Source: Andalucia godoyi (taxonomy: Eukaryota > Discoba > Jakobea > Jakobida > Andaluciidae). Taken from it: a stretch of DNA of 64,000 nucleotides. This document shows positions 19,136 to 27,547 of the stretch, piece after piece; the stretch's first letter is position 1, and each line of letters opens with the position of its first letter. The translations under genes were made by a program, and so were the position numbers. The notes beneath the pieces were generated by a model, which did no database searches, had not been told where the DNA came from, and saw nothing but the letters and a program-made list of their open reading frames with translations. Location of the stretch: positions 1-64,000 of the forward strand of contig VRVR01000059.1 of the NCBI GenBank assembly GCA_009859145.1. The letters are read 5' to 3'.

Positions 19136-20437
19136 CTACTCTGCATTCGAAGCGTCTTCCATGGTTGTGAGAGTGGACCCATCGGACAAGGGCGACAGAG
19201 CTTCCTCGGGTGCACAAGCTGGACTATGGCCATCTACTTGCTCAACACCCTCGGCATACTCTGCGTCTGCCCTGCTCTCTTTCTCTTGATCTTCTTCTTC
19301 TTTCTCCTCTTCCTTTCCTTCCACCACCACCACTGGGGCTGCTGCCTCGTCTGGTAGGCTGCTGCTGGCGAGGATGCTTGGTTGCGGCCGGGTGTCGAGA
19401 ACGGTTGGTTGCGTGGCCTCGTTCGTCTGCAGAGCCTCCTTGATCGCCGGCACCGGCTCCGGCTCCGGCTCCTGATCCCGTTGTGGGTGCGGTTCCTCGA
19501 CGGCGGGTGAGCCGGATGCGAGTGCTGATTTTTCGTGTTCGATTTCCGTTTCCATTCTTCGCAGATGGACGTTCACAAGCATGCAAAACTCTTCCGACTC
19601 TTCGATCCACGGCCACGGTCCCCCGTGCTTCATGACAGCTCTCGCCAGCCCGTCCTCCCACCATGCGACCATTTCTTCTCGGACGACCGGTGGAATCGAC
19701 ATATCATCCAGCGTCTCAATGGACGTGACTCGCGACGGATTGAGAATCGGCGCTTGTGTCATCATGGGAAACTCTGTAGTGTGGAGCGTGATTCTACACG
19801 CTAGCTCCTCCTGCGTCATGGCCTCCAGCGCATGGACCATGAACTCCACCGAGTACTCAAAAGGCTGTTCGGCCACGGCCGCCTTGGAGCCCTGTGTCTG
19901 TGCCGGCTGCGGAAACCTCTTCAGCAGCGCGCGCTTCAAAATGAACCCGGGAGTCACACGCACCAGATCGACGCACGATGCCGTATTTCGAAACTCCGTG
20001 ACGGACGCAAACGAATTGGCAATTACGAGCGACAGCACCTTTTGCGGCCGAGTCTGCGCGTACACCTGCGCAAGAAATCCTCCGAGGCCCACTCCGAGGA
20101 TATGGAACTCCAGCAGCCGCAGTCCTTGGCTGGACGTAAGAAACGCCTCCAGCGATGCAATGCAGCATTCGAGGTCATACACCGGTGGCGGCGTCACACA
20201 CACCACCCGATGCCCATGCGATGCAAGAGTCGGTGCAATCTTGAAGAACTGCTCGCCGCCGCCAATCACTCCAGGAAGACAAACTACCGTAGATGGACAA
20301 TCGACAGTCGCCACATATCCGGGAGGCTTCACATCATAGTACGAATACGACGCTTCAAACGGCCGTGAAAGCGTGATCGTCGTCAGCGAATATGTCGACC
20401 GAAACCTCCGGAACCCTTCGTCCTTGAACTTTGACAT
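19136..20437 (-). CDS. Maspardin (SPG21/ACP33)-like alpha/beta-hydrolase-fold protein
   Basis: A 433-residue protein whose first ~300 residues match maspardin, an endosome/trans-Golgi protein mutated in human Mast syndrome. Shared features are FRSTYSLTTITL near the N-terminus, VVCLPGVIGGGEQFFKIAPTL, the nucleophile-elbow region GVGLGGFLAQ (115-124), SLVIANSFASVTEF, the C-terminal GGPWPWI and the HLRRMETE end. The elbow has Gly117 where human maspardin has Ser, so hydrolase activity is not expected. Residues beyond ~310 form a disordered acidic tail absent from human maspardin. Start: ATG at 20437 (MSKFKDEG); the longer frame is Arg/Lys-rich leader. Confidence 0.85.
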   Translation of the reverse strand: MSKFKDEGFRRFRSTYSLTTITLSRPFEASYSYYDVKPPGYVATVDCPSTVVCLPGVIGGGEQFFKIAPTLASHGHRVVCVTPPPVYDLECCIASLEAFLTSSQGLRLLEFHILGVGLGGFLAQVYAQTRPQKVLSLVIANSFASVTEFRNTASCVDLVRVTPGFILKRALLKRFPQPAQTQGSKAAVAEQPFEYSVEFMVHALEAMTQEELACRITLHTTEFPMMTQAPILNPSRVTSIETLDDMSIPPVVREEMVAWWEDGLARAVMKHGGPWPWIEESEEFCMLVNVHLRRMETEIEHEKSALASGSPAVEEPHPQRDQEPEPEPVPAIKEALQTNEATQPTVLDTRPQPSILASSSLPDEAAAPVVVVEGKEEEKEEEDQEKESRADAEYAEGVEQVDGHSPACAPEEALSPLSDGSTLTTMEDASNAE

Positions 20438-21076
20438 TGTCAGTTTTCTTTTCTTTTTCTTTTTAATTATTGTTTTTTTTGGTCCTCCTCTTCCTTCTGC
20501 CTTTGTTGTTCTTCTTCGCCGGGAAAAAAAAATCTCTCTTCTTTTCTCCGTCAGTGAGTGAGTAAATAAGCCTGTATATTCATGGCACGAAAAAACGGAA
20601 ACTGCGGAGATGATGATCATCGTCAACGACTCAACGACTCAACAACTCAACAACTCAACGACTCAATGAGAAAATGGATTTCAGAGCGGTCGTAGAAGGG
20701 GGAGGGGAGAGCCAGTCGTGTATTTTGGGAGCGAACTCGAAGAGACCTTTTTTTGGAGTGTCATTTTGGAAATGTCAGTGGGGTGTCATCCACAACAACT
20801 GTATTGTTGGTGAAGGGGGGGCTGTGCCTTCCCCTCTCTCAGTGTCCGCCTTCTTGTCCTTTCTGTGCTCTTTTTTTTTTTCATTCTCTCTACGAAAAAG
20901 GAGGTGGGGGAAAACAAAATCAAAATCAAAATCAAAATCAAAATCAAAGAGAGAAAAGAGGACGAGGACGAGGACCAGAAGAAAAAAAGCACGCAAGTGA
21001 GACAAGCACGAAAAAAGGACGAGATTTTATTGTTATTATATTATTATTTTTTTTAAAACAGCACGAAAACCTAATC
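20438..21076. other. Divergent intergenic region with ATCAAA repeat
   Basis: Between the start codons of the maspardin gene (minus) and CBS protein (plus). Contains CAACGACT/CAACAACT near-repeats (about 20623-20665) and a tandem AAATC/ATCAAA repeat (about 20915-20948). The maspardin leader is purine-rich on its sense strand. No gene seen. Confidence 0.5.
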
Positions 21077-22108
21077 ATGACATTCTCTACGCTGGTTGAA
21101 AAGATTCTTTCAAAGCACACGGAAGCCGATGTGCGAGTTCCGGCAGTGATTTCGATCCAGACGACATCGCACTTGGATGCGGCCTTCCAGCTTCTTTCGG
21201 ACCGCAAGATCCGATCTGCACCGGTGTTTGATCCGACGACAGGAAAGTACATTGGGTTTCTGGACACGGCAGATATGATTGCGCTTGTGGTGCGTCTGTT
21301 TGTCGACTCGCCACCTGCCGACGGTGCGCCCTCGTCACATGCGTACCACGACCTGCACCATGCACTGTCACATGCATCCAAGTTGTACCTGATGTCCGCA
21401 TCGCAGATCACGGATCTGTCCAAGGAAAATCCGTTTGTGCCGCTTGCGCCCAATGTCTCGCTTTACGAAGTTGCAAAGGTCATGGCAACCGGAATCCACC
21501 GCGTGCCGATCGTCGACGAGAAGGGAGCGCTTGTGAACGTGGTTACCCAGTCGGCGCTCGTCAAGTTCCTGGTGTCGCATCTTAATGTCCATCTGCACTC
21601 GGCGTCCTCCACCTCGTCGGTTGCGTCGGTAGAAACGTCCACGTCCGACGACAATGGTAAGGAGCAGTGGGAAGATTTGCAGTTGGACGAGTCCGTCGGC
21701 TCGCTCAAGCTTGGGGTCAGAAAGGTGATCTGTGTATCGGGAGAAGATCGCACGGTCGATGCGTTCGCAACAATGCTCAAGAACCACATTTCTGCAATCG
21801 CAGTCCTCGACGAAGCAGGCAAGATCATGGGCAACGTGTCCAACTCGGACATCCGTGTGCTCTGCGATCCGTCTGCAATGCCCCTCATCACCGGCCCCGT
21901 TGCCCAGTTCATCTCGCACATCCGACAGGCGGATCTGTCCACGCGATACCCGTCCATCTCCGTGAGACTTGGAACCACGCTCAGGCAAACGCTGGCCAAG
22001 CTCGTTGCGACGGGAATTCACAGAATCTACGTCATCGACGACCACTCAAGACCTATCGGAGTCATCAGTCTCACCGATGTCTTCCGGTTCGCTGTGCACC
22101 CCCAGTAG
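21077..22108 (+). CDS. Four-CBS-domain protein, AMPK-gamma/SNF4-like
   Basis: A 343-residue cytosolic protein built from four CBS modules, the adenine-nucleotide-sensing arrangement of AMPK gamma. The modules end in recognisable CBS strands: IRSAPVFDPTTGKYIGFLD (about 45-63), IHRVPIVDEKGALVNVVTQ (about 140), ISAIAVLDEAGKIMGNVSNSD (about 240), and IHRIYVIDDHSRPIGVISL near the C-terminus. The final module is closest to SNF4 (HRIYVID..GVISLTDVFRF). A Ser/Thr-rich linker (SSTSSVASVETSTS) separates the pairs. The start is the ATG at 21077; a longer frame upstream runs through repeat sequence and is not credible. Could also be another tandem-CBS adaptor. Confidence 0.8.
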   Translation: MTFSTLVEKILSKHTEADVRVPAVISIQTTSHLDAAFQLLSDRKIRSAPVFDPTTGKYIGFLDTADMIALVVRLFVDSPPADGAPSSHAYHDLHHALSHASKLYLMSASQITDLSKENPFVPLAPNVSLYEVAKVMATGIHRVPIVDEKGALVNVVTQSALVKFLVSHLNVHLHSASSTSSVASVETSTSDDNGKEQWEDLQLDESVGSLKLGVRKVICVSGEDRTVDAFATMLKNHISAIAVLDEAGKIMGNVSNSDIRVLCDPSAMPLITGPVAQFISHIRQADLSTRYPSISVRLGTTLRQTLAKLVATGIHRIYVIDDHSRPIGVISLTDVFRFAVHPQ

Positions 22109-22934
22109 CCCAAACCCGAACGCTAGCAACCGCAGCCATACTCGGGCGTTGCTGCCACAGTCAATCACACACATCACTGCATTTGACAAGAGAAGAGGAA
22201 GAAGAAAGAGAAGAAAAAAAGAAAGGGGAAAAAAAAGAAGTAGTGAAATGAAGGGACGAGTAGCAAGGAATGAATGTGAGAAGACAGAGAGAGAGAGAGA
22301 GACGCGTATAGTAATTAAAAATAAAAATAAAAAGAGTTTGATCGATGGAATTTTGGGAATAAGAGCTGTATTTGTCTGTCTCTCGCCAAAACATGAATTG
22401 TTATTGATCATCGGCTGAGCGACAGATCCAAGCCACATGTTTTTAGTGTTTTTTATTTGGGGGTGAGCACAAACTCTTCAATGCAGATCGCTTTGCATCA
22501 AAGGGTCATCGCAACCTACATATATTCCCCAATCGATTCAACATTCAAAAAAATGAACGTTGGCGGGAACAGAATGTGGTCGGCGGTGGAGCCCATCGCG
22601 CCTGGCGACGACGCATTTTTCTTTGTTTATTCTTGTTCTCTGACTTGAAAGCACATTCCGAACGCAGTCGATCACATCTTCGTGATTTGATGATCACTAG
22701 CTTGCTCAGCAAGAACAGGAAACAGCAGAAAGAGAGGGTAAGCGGAGAATGAAGAAATTCTGGGCTTGACTACGGTAAGGAAAATCGTACCCCCTTGCAT
22801 TGTTTGATGATCATGCCTGCCGTAGATAAGAGGATAGCTTAGGACGGGAGAGGATTGTACTTGATCCATTACGACGACGACAGTATGCATGCTGGTATTC
22901 CCTTTTGCCGCTGTTCATTGAGCGACGAGAGAGG
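22109..22934. other. Intergenic region with a short palindromic remnant
   Basis: About 830 bp with no supported gene. At 22764-22827 it holds CTTGACTACGGTA and, about 40 bp on, an imperfect inverse TGCCGTAGATAAG; the first resembles sequence near 43690 beside the Tc1-like transposase. GA repeats lie at about 22286-22300. An AATAAA-rich stretch at 22318-22330 follows the CBS gene. Confidence 0.45.
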
Positions 22935-23849
22935 ATGTTGCTGTTGAAAGGGCAATCGCCGTTTTTCCGGACGCAGTGGGCGCGAGCAAGGAAGCTGGCA
23001 CGCCAAGTGATCGCGGAGGAGACGGCGCCGCGTCCGTACGTGCCTGTGCGAGCGCAAGCGCCGGAGCTTGGGATGCGAGAGTATGCAGAGATGCGGCGTC
23101 TGCACCGCGCGGTCGCGACTGCATTCCCCGCGAAACGGCTTGCGGTGATGTACCACACGACCGAGGAACACGTGGGCCGCGTGCTGGACATGGACGAGCG
23201 CAAATTCCAGGAGACATATGTGCAGCCGTTTCTGCAGCGCATGTATCTACGGACGTTGTCGTTTCGGCAGCAGGACGATCTGCTCAACGAGTTTCGGACG
23301 CTGCGGTCGCGGTCCAGATTCTTATACGACCGGTTCGTGAAGGCTAAGCAGGAGTGTGCGGCTCAGCGCGGAAAAGTGCTCGGGGCGTCCGCCGTGCACA
23401 CGGAACCGGCCCAATCACACTATGCCCCCGAAGTGCCAGTACAGCAGACAGAACTTGCAGAAATGAGAAGAGCGCTGCCGGACGGAGACGCGTTCATGGA
23501 CCAGGGCCTGCGCGTTCACAAGGACGACAGAACTGTTGTTGCAGAATACGATTTCTCAAGATCCTTTGCAGAGTTCCGGGCGTTTTTGGAAATGCATCCG
23601 CACGTGCGAGAGCTCGGGTACGACGGACCCCAGCACCAGCACCAGCACCAGCACCAGCACCAGCAACCGAAAGAGGGAGCGGAAGAGGAGCACGATCCTG
23701 CGTCGGTAGAATCAACTGAGGGTGCCGGCTTTGCTGGCGGCGCACAGGAAACCCTCGTAGGCGATCGTGCCCACAACGACGGCTGCGAGTCGCCGCAGCG
23801 TTCCGAAGCGTCTGCGTTTCGAGACGATGTACGATCGTTTTTCCAGTAG
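22935..23849 (+). CDS. Unknown basic/acidic protein, weakly neugrin-like
   Basis: A 304-residue protein starting at the ATG at 22935 (MLLLKGQSPFF); the frame is open upstream only from a TTG. The first 40 residues are Arg-rich and could be a mitochondrial targeting sequence. Residues about 50-90 (MREYAEMRRLHRAVATAFPAKRL.. then EEHVGRVLD) resemble the RLH...FP..RLA...VS...V.R.L pattern of neugrin/Rrg9 mitochondrial proteins; this is a weak match. A Gln-His repeat (23630-23664) is followed by an acidic tail ending in RSFFQ. If the match holds, the role is in mitochondrial rRNA or ribosome maturation. Confidence 0.6.
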   Translation: MLLLKGQSPFFRTQWARARKLARQVIAEETAPRPYVPVRAQAPELGMREYAEMRRLHRAVATAFPAKRLAVMYHTTEEHVGRVLDMDERKFQETYVQPFLQRMYLRTLSFRQQDDLLNEFRTLRSRSRFLYDRFVKAKQECAAQRGKVLGASAVHTEPAQSHYAPEVPVQQTELAEMRRALPDGDAFMDQGLRVHKDDRTVVAEYDFSRSFAEFRAFLEMHPHVRELGYDGPQHQHQHQHQHQQPKEGAEEEHDPASVESTEGAGFAGGAQETLVGDRAHNDGCESPQRSEASAFRDDVRSFFQ

Positions 23850-23874
23850 GCTTTTAAGAGCTATCGGTTGTTGC

Positions 23875-23884
23875 ATCACTTGAT
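23875..23884. promoter_or_regulatory. ATCACTTGAT element, copy 2
   Basis: Exact decamer within GCATCA-CT-TGATGC, 26 bp after the stop of the preceding gene and 192 bp before the next ATG on the plus strand. Confidence 0.35.
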
Positions 23885-24075
23885 GCCCCGCCGTCCCGGG
23901 AAAAAGAAAACTCGTGTCTCCGAGCACGATTTCGCATGAATTCCCATCGATGGTCATTCTCGCTTTCCCTTCTTATTTTTCCTGTCTTTTCTGACGTTTC
24001 AGGCTTCCTTTTTTAAAACGGAGAGAAGCTGTGGCGAAGCGGGGTGGGTGCGGACTGTGGAGCGCGTAAGAGACA

Positions 24076-24576
24076 ATGTTCTGCGACGGAGGAGATGCAG
24101 ACTTTTCGTCGCCTCTTGTTCCTACGTTTGACATTCGATGTCTCGCTGTTTCGGCGGCGGAATACGACCCGTTCCAGCTCTTGATTTCTGCACATGAGAT
24201 GCCGGAAGCGGTAGAAAGGATCGTATCAGCTGAAAAATGCCGGGCGCAGAGCGCAATCACGAAGGTGTATTCTTCGCCGGAGAAGAGTACTGCAGTCGTT
24301 GAAAATAATAGGACTGGCAAGCGCCGAAAGAATGAACATGAGGACGCGTGCCAGGATGACGATTTTGTAGAGGAAGATGTGTATGGACAGAGAATGTGTC
24401 CAAAACCAAAGACGCCGTTTCGGCGAGTGGTTGTCCCGGATCCCAAGACGCGCAAGCTTGTCGCCAGGAAACTCAAGGCTGTGGCGCAGTACGCGATGCA
24501 GGCAACTCCACAAAGGAGGCCTTTTTTTTCTCACGCCAGCACCGGAATCAAAGACCAGCCTAAAATGAAAGATTAA
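24076..24576 (+). CDS. Small unknown protein
   Basis: A 166-residue protein not recognised. It starts MFCDGGDADFSS at an ATG. The N-terminal ~55 residues look ordered (DIRCLAVSAAEYDPFQLLIS); the middle is charged, with GKRRKNEHED as a possible nuclear localisation signal; and the C-terminus has a basic, proline-containing segment (KTPFRRVVVPDPKTRKLVARKL). Probably nuclear by composition only. The short spacer to the preceding gene (226 bp) and normal codon use support it as real. Confidence 0.6.
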   Translation: MFCDGGDADFSSPLVPTFDIRCLAVSAAEYDPFQLLISAHEMPEAVERIVSAEKCRAQSAITKVYSSPEKSTAVVENNRTGKRRKNEHEDACQDDDFVEEDVYGQRMCPKPKTPFRRVVVPDPKTRKLVARKLKAVAQYAMQATPQRRPFFSHASTGIKDQPKMKD

Positions 24577-24604
24577 AGCGGTATCATGTCATCATCATCA
24601 ACAG

Positions 24605-24605
24605 C

Positions 24606-24669
<64 letters not shown>

Positions 24670-24670
24670 T
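24605..24670. repeat. (CAA)n microsatellite
   Basis: About 22 CAA/ACA triplets in the 185-bp spacer between two convergent genes, so probably in a 3' UTR. Frames through it encode only poly-Thr, poly-Asn or poly-Gln. Confidence 0.95.
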
Positions 24671-24761
24671 CATCATCAACAACAGCAACATTTATGTCGT
24701 CATCCGTGTGGGAGAGAAAATGCAACTTTTCATTTTATGAAGCACAGGATTGCTTTTCGCG

Positions 24762-25774
24762 TCAGTGGTGGTTCTTTTCGACGTGCGACATCCATCCGTA
24801 TCGTGTGATCAAGCTGGACAAGAATGATATGAGACCGAAAAAGACGATTGCACCAAACAAGGGCATCATGTCCTTTTCTGCAGACCTTTCTGGGCTGAGA
24901 ATGAATGTCGGATGCTCCAGTCTTGGCTGTGAGAGCTGTTGCTGCTGTCTTCTTTCGCCGATGCCCAGCAGTCTTCCCGTTTCCTCGCTGTCTCCCTTGT
25001 ATTTTGAGCTGACTGTGGCGTTGCAGGACTCCATGTTTCGAATCGAAGTCTTGATGTCCAAGTTTTTGCGTTCGTGGAAGATCATGCAACAGACAAACAC
25101 CTGGAATGCGAAACCCCATACAAACCAAGCCCAGAGATTGTTCATGTCATCGTATCCATACACGAGCGCCGGGTCCACATGCAGGGTGATGGATCCCAGC
25201 AGCAGCGTCACACCTGCATCGACAAACACAAAGTAGACTGGAGTCCGCGTCGAATAGATGTACAGGCAGATTGCCAGGCATGTTCCCACCGATACCTGCC
25301 CAATTGTGTGGTAGCCAAGTGCCACTCGCTCTTCGCACACAAAAAACACAAGCAACACTGCGGTTACGATCGACAGCAATCGGTTCCCCGGCAGCCTTGA
25401 TGCAAACCATCGTCCCAGCGAAGAAGATGAAGACGACGAGGAAGAGGCAACGTTTGAAACAAATCCGCCAATGACGTTGTGGTCCACAATGTATGCCGCA
25501 AGCAGCGCTCCCGCCATTGCATCGCCTGAAGGCATTCCGTAGATAGACCCGATCTTTGCGCCGTTGCACTCGCATGGCCGGTGTTGCCGGAAGACCGCGT
25601 AGAGCGCCACGCCCAGGCACAGCGAGTAGCACATCCGATGCAGATAGTGCAGCGCCGCAGCGATTGGAACTGTTGCTCGATGCGTCCCAACCCGCGCCCC
25701 GCTCTTCCTGTCCCGATCCTCGGACAGCTGTGCAAGTACTGACGTCGTCATCATCGTCGTCGAAGCAGTGGTAG

Positions 25775-25813
<39 letters not shown>

Positions 25814-26117
25814 CTGCTGCTGCTGCACTGGAAAAGGCGGCCGGGATCGCGAACTTTGTCTGGCGAACGTACAGGTAGATGCACAGGAACAGAGCCACGA
25901 TGGCCTGTGTCCGAGGATTCACGTACTGCGCGATAAAGTTCGCGACTACGGTCCAGAACCCAGACTCGCGCTCCTTGCGACACGCATTCAGAAACGAAGA
26001 GTCGTTTTGGTTGTCGCATGACAGCGTCGGCACGTCGTCCGCTCGCACACCGTCAATCGGTGATGCCGTGAGAAACACCACAAGGCAAAACACAATCCAC
26101 AAACTCCGCTCCGCCAT
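24762..26117 (-). CDS. PAP2-superfamily membrane phosphatase
   Basis: A 451-residue polytopic membrane protein with a hydrophobic N-terminus (SLWIVFCLVVFLTASPIDGVRA) that reads as a signal peptide. PAP2 motifs are recognisable: KIGSIYGMPSGDAMAG (PSGD at 196-199) and ERVALGYHTIGQVSVG with Arg264 and His270. The second motif pattern (R-x5-H-x3-Q) is that of dolichyl-diphosphatases. In motif 2 the usual PSGH/PSSH histidine is Asp. Two poly-Ser runs, one encoded by a (GAT)n tract at about 25775-25812, interrupt loops. Likely substrate is a lipid phosphate in the ER or endomembranes. First ATG at 26117; the frame above starts at a GTG. Confidence 0.78.
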
Positions 26118-26447
26118 CCGTCCACCTCTTCGCTCGCTTAAATCGTCTGATTGCCCAACACAGTCCTGCACATTTTGCGCTCGGGACGTTTCGCGACGAC
26201 GGACACAGCTAATACTTTGGGATGCACCGATAGAGAATACAGATTGCTGGCAGACGCTATCGTAGCATCAAGTGATCCTCTGCAAGCCGTCCTAAGGTTG
26301 CGTGTGAGCGAGAGGGAGAGAGAGAAAGAGGCCGCGTGTGCGTGTGTGTGTTTGGAGCAGGCGATTTGATTTATTGGTGGCCGAAATTTTCGACGAGCTG
26401 GGACGAGGAAAAGCAGAGGACTGAGAGGCGTGGGAAGGACAACGCAG
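26118..26447. other. Divergent promoter region
   Basis: Between the ATGs of the PAP2 gene (minus) and cyclin gene (plus). Carries one ATCAAGTGAT element and GA- and GT-rich short repeats at about 26306-26350. No gene seen. Confidence 0.5.
26267..26276. promoter_or_regulatory. ATCAAGTGAT element, copy 3
   Basis: Exact decamer, 172 bp before the cyclin ATG and 150 bp before the PAP2 ATG on the opposite strand. Confidence 0.35.
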
Positions 26448-27353
26448 ATGGTGGAAGTTGGCGAGTCGTGTCTGCCTGATTTTCATATGAGTGAGGACGC
26501 AGCGTTTGTGTCAACGTGCCAGCGCCGAGCAGGCGTGAGCGAGCCATTGGAGCTTGCACTACGGTCGCGGTGCGTGGAGTGGATCGGGACGCTACGGTCG
26601 CAACTGGATCTTTCGCAGCTGGTTGCATCTACGGCTGCTGCGTATTTGCACCGGTATCTGGTGTCGCAGTCGATCACAGACCCCGAGCTGCCAATGGTCA
26701 CCGCCACATGCCTCTTCCTTGCGGCAAAGGTCGAGGAAACTCCCCGCAAACTGCCCGATTTTGCGGCCGTCGTCTACCGCTGGAGCAAAGCGAACTACCG
26801 TAGTGTGACGGCTCCCACAACGGTTCCCGAAGATGAATTTCGGGCCATTCGCGAAAAAATCCTTCGACTTGAACTACGGCTGTTGGCTGCCATTTCGTTT
26901 GAGCTGACCGTTGAAAAGCCGTATCGGCACATCGTTGCGCTGTGGAAAAAACATGCGGTTCGAGACCGCGACTTGTGCCAGTATGCATGGAACACCATCA
27001 ATGACTCGTGGACTACGAACATCTGCCTCGTCTATTCTCCTCTGGAAATCGCGCTCGCGTGCATGCGCATTGCGATCCGCAAGTTCCCAGACTGCGGACT
27101 GGGTCTCGAATGGATCGCTGCAGAACTGCCCACGACGAGCACCTCTGACACCGGCGCCAGTTCAGACCCACACACAGACGCAGCTGCTAACGCCAACACC
27201 AACACCAACACCAATGCAGGCAAATTGGAAAAGATTGAGAAAATCGCGAACCGGATCGAGTTTTGCATAGCGTCAGTGAGAAGCACAGTGGAAGCAGGCG
27301 GAATCGATGCGCTGCCCATTCTCTCTAACGCAAGTGCAAGTGCACGTGTGTGA
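26448..27353 (+). CDS. Transcription-type cyclin (cyclin K/T/L-like)
   Basis: A 301-residue cyclin. The N-terminal cyclin box (about residues 38-140) shows WIGTLRSQLDLSQLVASTAAAYLHRYL and the hallmark CLFLAAKVEETPRKL (LAAKVEET at 92-99), the spelling typical of cyclins C, K, L and T that pair with CDK8, 9, 10-13. A second cyclin-fold half follows (ILRLELRLLAAISFELTVEKPYRHI, then NICLVYSPLEIALACMRIA). The tail has an Asn-Thr repeat from an ACCAAC array. No destruction box stands out. Probably nuclear, regulating RNA polymerase II phosphorylation; the exact subtype cannot be fixed. First ATG at 26448. Confidence 0.88.
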   Translation: MVEVGESCLPDFHMSEDAAFVSTCQRRAGVSEPLELALRSRCVEWIGTLRSQLDLSQLVASTAAAYLHRYLVSQSITDPELPMVTATCLFLAAKVEETPRKLPDFAAVVYRWSKANYRSVTAPTTVPEDEFRAIREKILRLELRLLAAISFELTVEKPYRHIVALWKKHAVRDRDLCQYAWNTINDSWTTNICLVYSPLEIALACMRIAIRKFPDCGLGLEWIAAELPTTSTSDTGASSDPHTDAAANANTNTNTNAGKLEKIEKIANRIEFCIASVRSTVEAGGIDALPILSNASASARV

Positions 27354-27547
27354 ATGGTGATTAGAATTTTAAGTATTACTGCATGGTTCAGTGTTATTAT
27401 TTTATTAAACCAAACCAAGCCGAAAACCCCCTCATTCACTTCGTTCCTTTTTCCACATCTCCATGCAGTGTCTTTGCTGGGTGTTTCTTTTGCGTTTTTT
27501 TGTTTGCGTTTTTTTGTTTTGCTTGTTTGCGACGGTGCTTGGGAAAT

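Noticed and set aside
20753-21076. Longer N-terminus for the CBS-domain protein
   Set aside because: The extra residues come from ATCAAA and GA-rich repeats; family homology begins at the ATG at 21077.
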